Source of the DNA: Nitzschia sp. DOCU1
Taxonomy: Eukaryota > Bacillariophyta > Bacillariophyceae > Bacillariales > Bacillariaceae
Direction: 5' to 3'
Length of the DNA stretch: 64,000 nt
NCBI GenBank assembly: GCA_951394045.1
Contig: OX595986.1
Span: forward strand, 3,377,534 to 3,441,533
The position numbers and the translations under genes were made by a program. The notes below the pieces were generated by a model. It saw nothing but the letters and a program-made list of their open reading frames with translations. It did no database searches and was not told where the DNA came from. The first letter of the stretch is position 1; each line of letters begins with the position of its first letter. Below, in pieces: positions 60,550 through 64,000 of the stretch.

Positions 60550-62079
60550 TCAGTCCTGGGCCCCATCCTTGCCATTGTAATCGTAGTCACGGCCTTTGGT
60601 TGCCTTGAGCGCCTTTTCGTCAATATTTTTGTAGGCGTCTCCGGCATTGTATCCGTGGTAAACTTTGGCAGTGATCTCAACCTGAGCATCAAGAGGAACA
60701 AGCTCTGGTGGGATTTCCACTCGATTGACAATCTTAATGCCCGTGTTGACAATAGCGTTGTACTTCATGTCAGACATGGAAATGAAGTTGTGAATCTTGG
60801 TTACTCCCAAAAAGTGGAGAGGATCGGGCATAAGCGCTTGGAAACGAGTGTCTTGCACACCAGCAACCTGTTCTGTACAGTTGAAGTAGCGCTCGGCCGA
60901 GTCCCCACCTTCCTGTCGTTTTCGCGTGTTGTAGACTAGGTACTTGGTGACTTCGCCGAGCGAGCGTCCCTCCTTGCGGTAGTAAATGACAAGTCCACAT
61001 CCTCCGCGTTGCGCAGTCTTGATACATTCCTCAATAGCGTGGGTCAAGTAAGGGCGACAGGTGCAAATGTCAGATCCAAACACATCACTTCCGTTACATT
61101 CGTCATGGACACGGCAAGTCAACTCAATGTCTTCATCGGGGATAGTGTCCGGATCACCCCAGATATAAATGGTCAGACCTCCGATGGGAGGAAGGAAGAT
61201 TTTGATGTCAGGGCGAGTGATGAGTTCTGGATACATTCCATTGGTCATTCGGAAGATCGAATGACGCAGATTACTCTCGGTGGTTCCGAAACGACGAGCG
61301 ATTTCCGGCAAATACCAAACAGGTTCAATGGCGGCCTTGGAGCAGATTGACTGGCCAGAAGGAAGAAGAATCTTGCCATCTGCTACAAGACGCCCCTTCG
61401 CCAATGCCTCCCGACACTCGGGGAGATCGATGTGTGCCTTTGTCACAGCAATCGTAGGCCGAATATCCCAGCCCTTCTCCAACCAAGCGGAATAGTGTTC
61501 TGTCGTCATATGTCCAAAGGGATCCAAGGCAGCAATCTTCTTTGGATCGGACCAGGAAGCGTGAGGCCCGATTTTAAACACTGGTGAAGTAAGCCTCAAA
61601 TCAGGAACGTAATCGGGATCCAGCTTATTGGCTGCCACTGCCAAACCAGTATAGATGCAGTAACTACCCTGATGGGCTCCAATAGCGTTTCGCTGCGCAT
61701 GATGACGAACTGTACAAATGACAGGAGCTCGAACGGCGGGATCAGGGTGCCCCCAAGAGACGGGAACGGGATCGTTGCCAAAGGCATCCGTGTGAGTTGT
61801 CAAAGGGATATGCTCCGATTTGGTGAATTCTGGCTCGGGCACGTCATTCACTTGATCTGCTTCCCGCGTGATCGAGAATGAATCCAGGTTAGCGATATCT
61901 GGCGAGTCGAAAGTAACAACCGACGAAGATGAATTTAAACGAATCTCACCTTGAGAACGAGATTTTTTGTGCACAGGGGAGGCTGCACGAGGGTTGAGCG
62001 CGGCAAAAGCGTCCGGATCAGGTTCGACATCAGCATGGCGCTTCTTGGCGATGACTTCAGTTTCTTCTACAGGCGGCAT
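60550..62079 (-). CDS. URC1: URC1-like / GTP cyclohydrolase II-like protein
   Basis: 509 residues from the ATG at 62079 (an upstream in-frame ATG at 62274 would add a 65-residue acidic leader). After a disordered start, residues about 100-290 form the conserved N-terminal module (PVSWGHPDPAVRAPVICTVR, RNAIGAHQGSYCIYTGLAVA, HMTTEHYSAWLEKGWDIRPT). Then comes a GTP cyclohydrolase II-like domain: LTCRVHDECNGSDVFGSDIC TC, with three cysteines at the zinc positions, followed by GGCGLVIYYRKEGRSLGE. The canonical GCHII GRGIG is altered to GRSLG. Yeast URC1 is needed for the URC uracil-degradation pathway; riboflavin-type GCHII activity is less likely. HNFISMSDMKYNAIV near the C-terminus is typical of the group. 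Confidence 0.85.
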   Translation of the reverse strand: MPPVEETEVIAKKRHADVEPDPDAFAALNPRAASPVHKKSRSQGEIRLNSSSSVVTFDSPDIANLDSFSITREADQVNDVPEPEFTKSEHIPLTTHTDAFGNDPVPVSWGHPDPAVRAPVICTVRHHAQRNAIGAHQGSYCIYTGLAVAANKLDPDYVPDLRLTSPVFKIGPHASWSDPKKIAALDPFGHMTTEHYSAWLEKGWDIRPTIAVTKAHIDLPECREALAKGRLVADGKILLPSGQSICSKAAIEPVWYLPEIARRFGTTESNLRHSIFRMTNGMYPELITRPDIKIFLPPIGGLTIYIWGDPDTIPDEDIELTCRVHDECNGSDVFGSDICTCRPYLTHAIEECIKTAQRGGCGLVIYYRKEGRSLGEVTKYLVYNTRKRQEGGDSAERYFNCTEQVAGVQDTRFQALMPDPLHFLGVTKIHNFISMSDMKYNAIVNTGIKIVNRVEIPPELVPLDAQVEITAKVYHGYNAGDAYKNIDEKALKATKGRDYDYNGKDGAQD

Positions 62080-62881
62080 GGTGCTGAGATGGATTCGAAA
62101 GGCAAGAAATTTACTAGCTTGCTGCTTTGTGGTGTAGCTCAGTGATTCTTGGAGGGTTCCTGCTTTTATCAGTGAACTGTCGTCGATAGTAGTGAAGCTG
62201 TCGCAAAAGTGGAAACAAGGATCGTCGTCGTCGTTGTCGTCGTCGCACTTCAACGAGAAAAAGTGAAAAGGCATCGTTCGAATTCTGATGGAACGCTGCG
62301 ATCGGATCTTGCTGGCGTGTGCGTCTGTTGGTTTTCATGGTTTACATATACCCTGGTATCGTACATACCAATCTTACTGTTTTCACGAGTCACGGGTACG
62401 AGTATTCAGTGTGTGTCTGTCTGCGCACCCCCCACGAATAAGAACTTCGACTTCTACATACCAGGTATTGGTCATGACCAGATCACTACGAACGAACAGT
62501 TTACAAAGAGAGAACAACCCCCGGCGAATCCCTATTTAAAGGATGCGAAATGTCGTTATGACTAAAAACTCTCATGAGAAGCCCCTCGAATTCGAACTCT
62601 TGTCGCAACTCGCCTTTTACACTTTCGAGGAATAGAAAAAACTCCGGTCAATCAGCTGTCTCCAACAAAGGATGTCGAGATGCTTCGGGACGATGAGAGG
62701 TCAGTCTGCACTGGCAAGAGGTCCATTTCTGGTGTTGTCGTCGCTAATCTCTTCGTAACTTTTGCTTTCGAAGTTCTACTTTTGACGACTTTCAGTCTCG
62801 ACTCTAATATCCAATCAAGCCATCCATCTACTGAAGCTTTCCTACAATACCGTCCGTAGCATCCTGCACTGATCATCAATC
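62080..62881. promoter_or_regulatory. Divergent intergenic region URC1-like / HSF
   Basis: About 800 bp between head-to-head genes. GTCGTC-type repeats at 62222-62245 are the sense of the acidic leader of the upstream URC1 frame. No heat-shock element was confirmed by eye. Confidence 0.35.
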
Positions 62882-64000
62882 ATGCCTTCCAAGAAGTCCA
62901 ATACTGGCTCGAAATCGTTTCCGCACAAGTTGCACTCACTGCTCGAATCCTCCAGTGAGAATGGGTTCGATCACATAATCTCGTGGCAAGTTGGTGGCAA
63001 GTCGTTCCGAGTCCACGATTCAAAGGAAGTTGTAAAGGATATCCTCCCACAGTATTTCAAACAGACGAAATTCAAGAGCTTTCTGAGACAGCGTAAGTGG
63101 ACTACCGTAGAATGGCGGTGACGTGATTGTAACCCTCGAGCGTACCCTCAAATCTCCTTGATGCAGTTAACATATACGGCTTTCAACGTATTCAGCATGG
63201 TCCGAACAAGGGAGGTTATGCGCATCAGATGCTCGTCCAGGGGATGCCGGAACTCTGCAATCAGATAAAGCGTGTCTGTGCACCTGAGATCAAGGCCGCT
63301 GCAGCGATTGCCAATATTCCCGAAAAGCCGGTACTGGTGCGAAAACGGTCCAACAACAGCATCTCAAACATGTCGAAAGTGTCTGGATTGTCCAGTCTGT
63401 TGAAGAATGGAGCCGGTGGGTCCACGGGAAGTCTGTGCAGCCTTGGAAGCCTTGGGATGAACGGGCCCGAGGCAAATTTCCCCTCAAGTGGGGCGCAGAA
63501 TGCCACCTTCAGCACTGACAACCGGCGTGATTCGCTACCTCTCCCTGGAACCACGATTAGCATTGGGGACAATAGCCGAGCGGGGAGCAATCTCACCCTC
63601 TCCGGGCCGAATGAAATGATCAACTTCAGTGCTGACGATTTCTCGGCTTTTGGAAAGCCGTCCGGTCCGTCGAAGCAGCATGGTGACAATATGAGTGTAC
63701 TAAGTGGGTTATCTGGATGTGGCTTCTCTACTACTAGCGCAGGAGGTAGCCTCGGAGGACTTAACATGACAGGCTCGGACCTCAGCTTCATCAGGGATAT
63801 TCTCCAGAAAAAAGGCGATAAACGAGATGCCCATATGCTCCGCCCCGATTCAAAGAAGGAAAGTGACAACCACAGTTTAGCCGGGAACAGTCTCATCCTC
63901 TCCAGGCCGAATGATATCATCAACTTCAGTGCCGATGATTTCTCGGCTTTTGGGAAGACATTCGGTCCTTCCAAGCAGAACGGAGACAACATGAGTGTAC
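62882..64000 (+). CDS. Heat-shock-factor-type transcription factor, truncated by the window end
   Basis: Exon 1 is 62882-63092 and exon 2 is 63167 onward (GTAAGTGG...GATGCAG, 74 nt), still open at 64000; about 348 residues are present. The HSF DNA-binding domain starts near residue 12: KSFPHKLHSLLESSSENGFD, HIISWQVGGKSFRVHD, VKDILPQYFKQTKFKSFLRQ, LNIYGFQRI and HGPNKGGYAHQML. HSF-type factors are greatly expanded in diatoms, so a classical heat-shock role should not be assumed. The rest is Ser/Gly/Asn-rich and contains a duplicated segment (LSGPNEMINFSADDFSAFGK at about 63600 and LSRPNDIINFSADDFSAFGK at about 63900) with GDNMSV after each. The oligomerisation coiled coil, if any, lies beyond the window. 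Confidence 0.9.

Noticed and set aside
63261..63992. 243-codon ORF antisense to the HSF
   Set aside because: It mirrors the repetitive Ser/Asp-rich HSF coding sequence; the HSF DNA-binding domain fixes the coding strand.

Overview
This window is nuclear DNA of a photosynthetic stramenopile, almost certainly a diatom; I cannot name the species. The evidence is: short GT-AG introns (about 50-180 nt) in compact genes; a RedCAP-type light-harvesting protein (59.2-60.1 kb); several presequences with a hydrophobic segment followed by an ASAF-like plastid cleavage motif (59.2, 53.1, 30.1 and 8.7 kb); an HSF-type gene at the right edge; and typical eukaryotic housekeeping genes (TAF7, DRG1, GOT1, STI1, TIM50, PSMA4, PLAA, stomatin-like 2, REX4). 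Gene models come from reading frames plus splice signals joined by eye; no search was run.

Layout. 0-11 kb: TAF7(-), DRG1(+), GOT1(-), D-glutamate cyclase(+), a plastid NusG-like protein with an acidic repeat region and SAP tail(-), and STI1/HOP(+). 11-14.1 kb: an accessory block made of a 1312-bp tandem duplication. Each copy carries a frameshifted 3' fragment of a condensin subunit H gene, and imperfect inverted repeats bracket the pair. 14.8-22.9 kb: an ankyrin protein, an unknown gene with an in-frame TGA, a DsbA/FrnE-like selenoprotein(-), a THUMP-type RNA methyltransferase, and TIM50(-). 23.4-33.2 kb: a zinc finger / TruA / 2OG-oxygenase fusion(-), PSMA4(+), a protein kinase(-), YbeY(-), DGAT2(+), AIM24(-). 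33.5-42.8 kb: an aldo/keto reductase(-), a Ser-Asp repeat ORF, a sulfotransferase(+), PLAA(-), selenoprotein S(+), a bZIP factor(+). 43.4-44.3 kb: two minisatellites. 44.9-64 kb: a 1625-residue orphan, REX4, stomatin-like 2(-), a plastid TLDc protein, a SWEET transporter, a C2/PRT_C membrane protein(-), RedCAP, a URC1-like protein(-) and a truncated HSF.

The most notable result is two genes in which an in-frame TGA should be read as selenocysteine. Selenoprotein S (40.7-41.4 kb) has TGA three codons before a TAA stop, and a convincing SECIS fold lies about 105 nt past it. A mitochondrial DsbA-like protein (18.7-19.7 kb, minus) has TGA exactly where the first active-site cysteine belongs, again with a SECIS-like fold in its 3' UTR. 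Ordinary ORF calling truncates or splits both. Selenoprotein S is also divergently paired with PLAA, another partner of the Cdc48/p97 degradation machinery.
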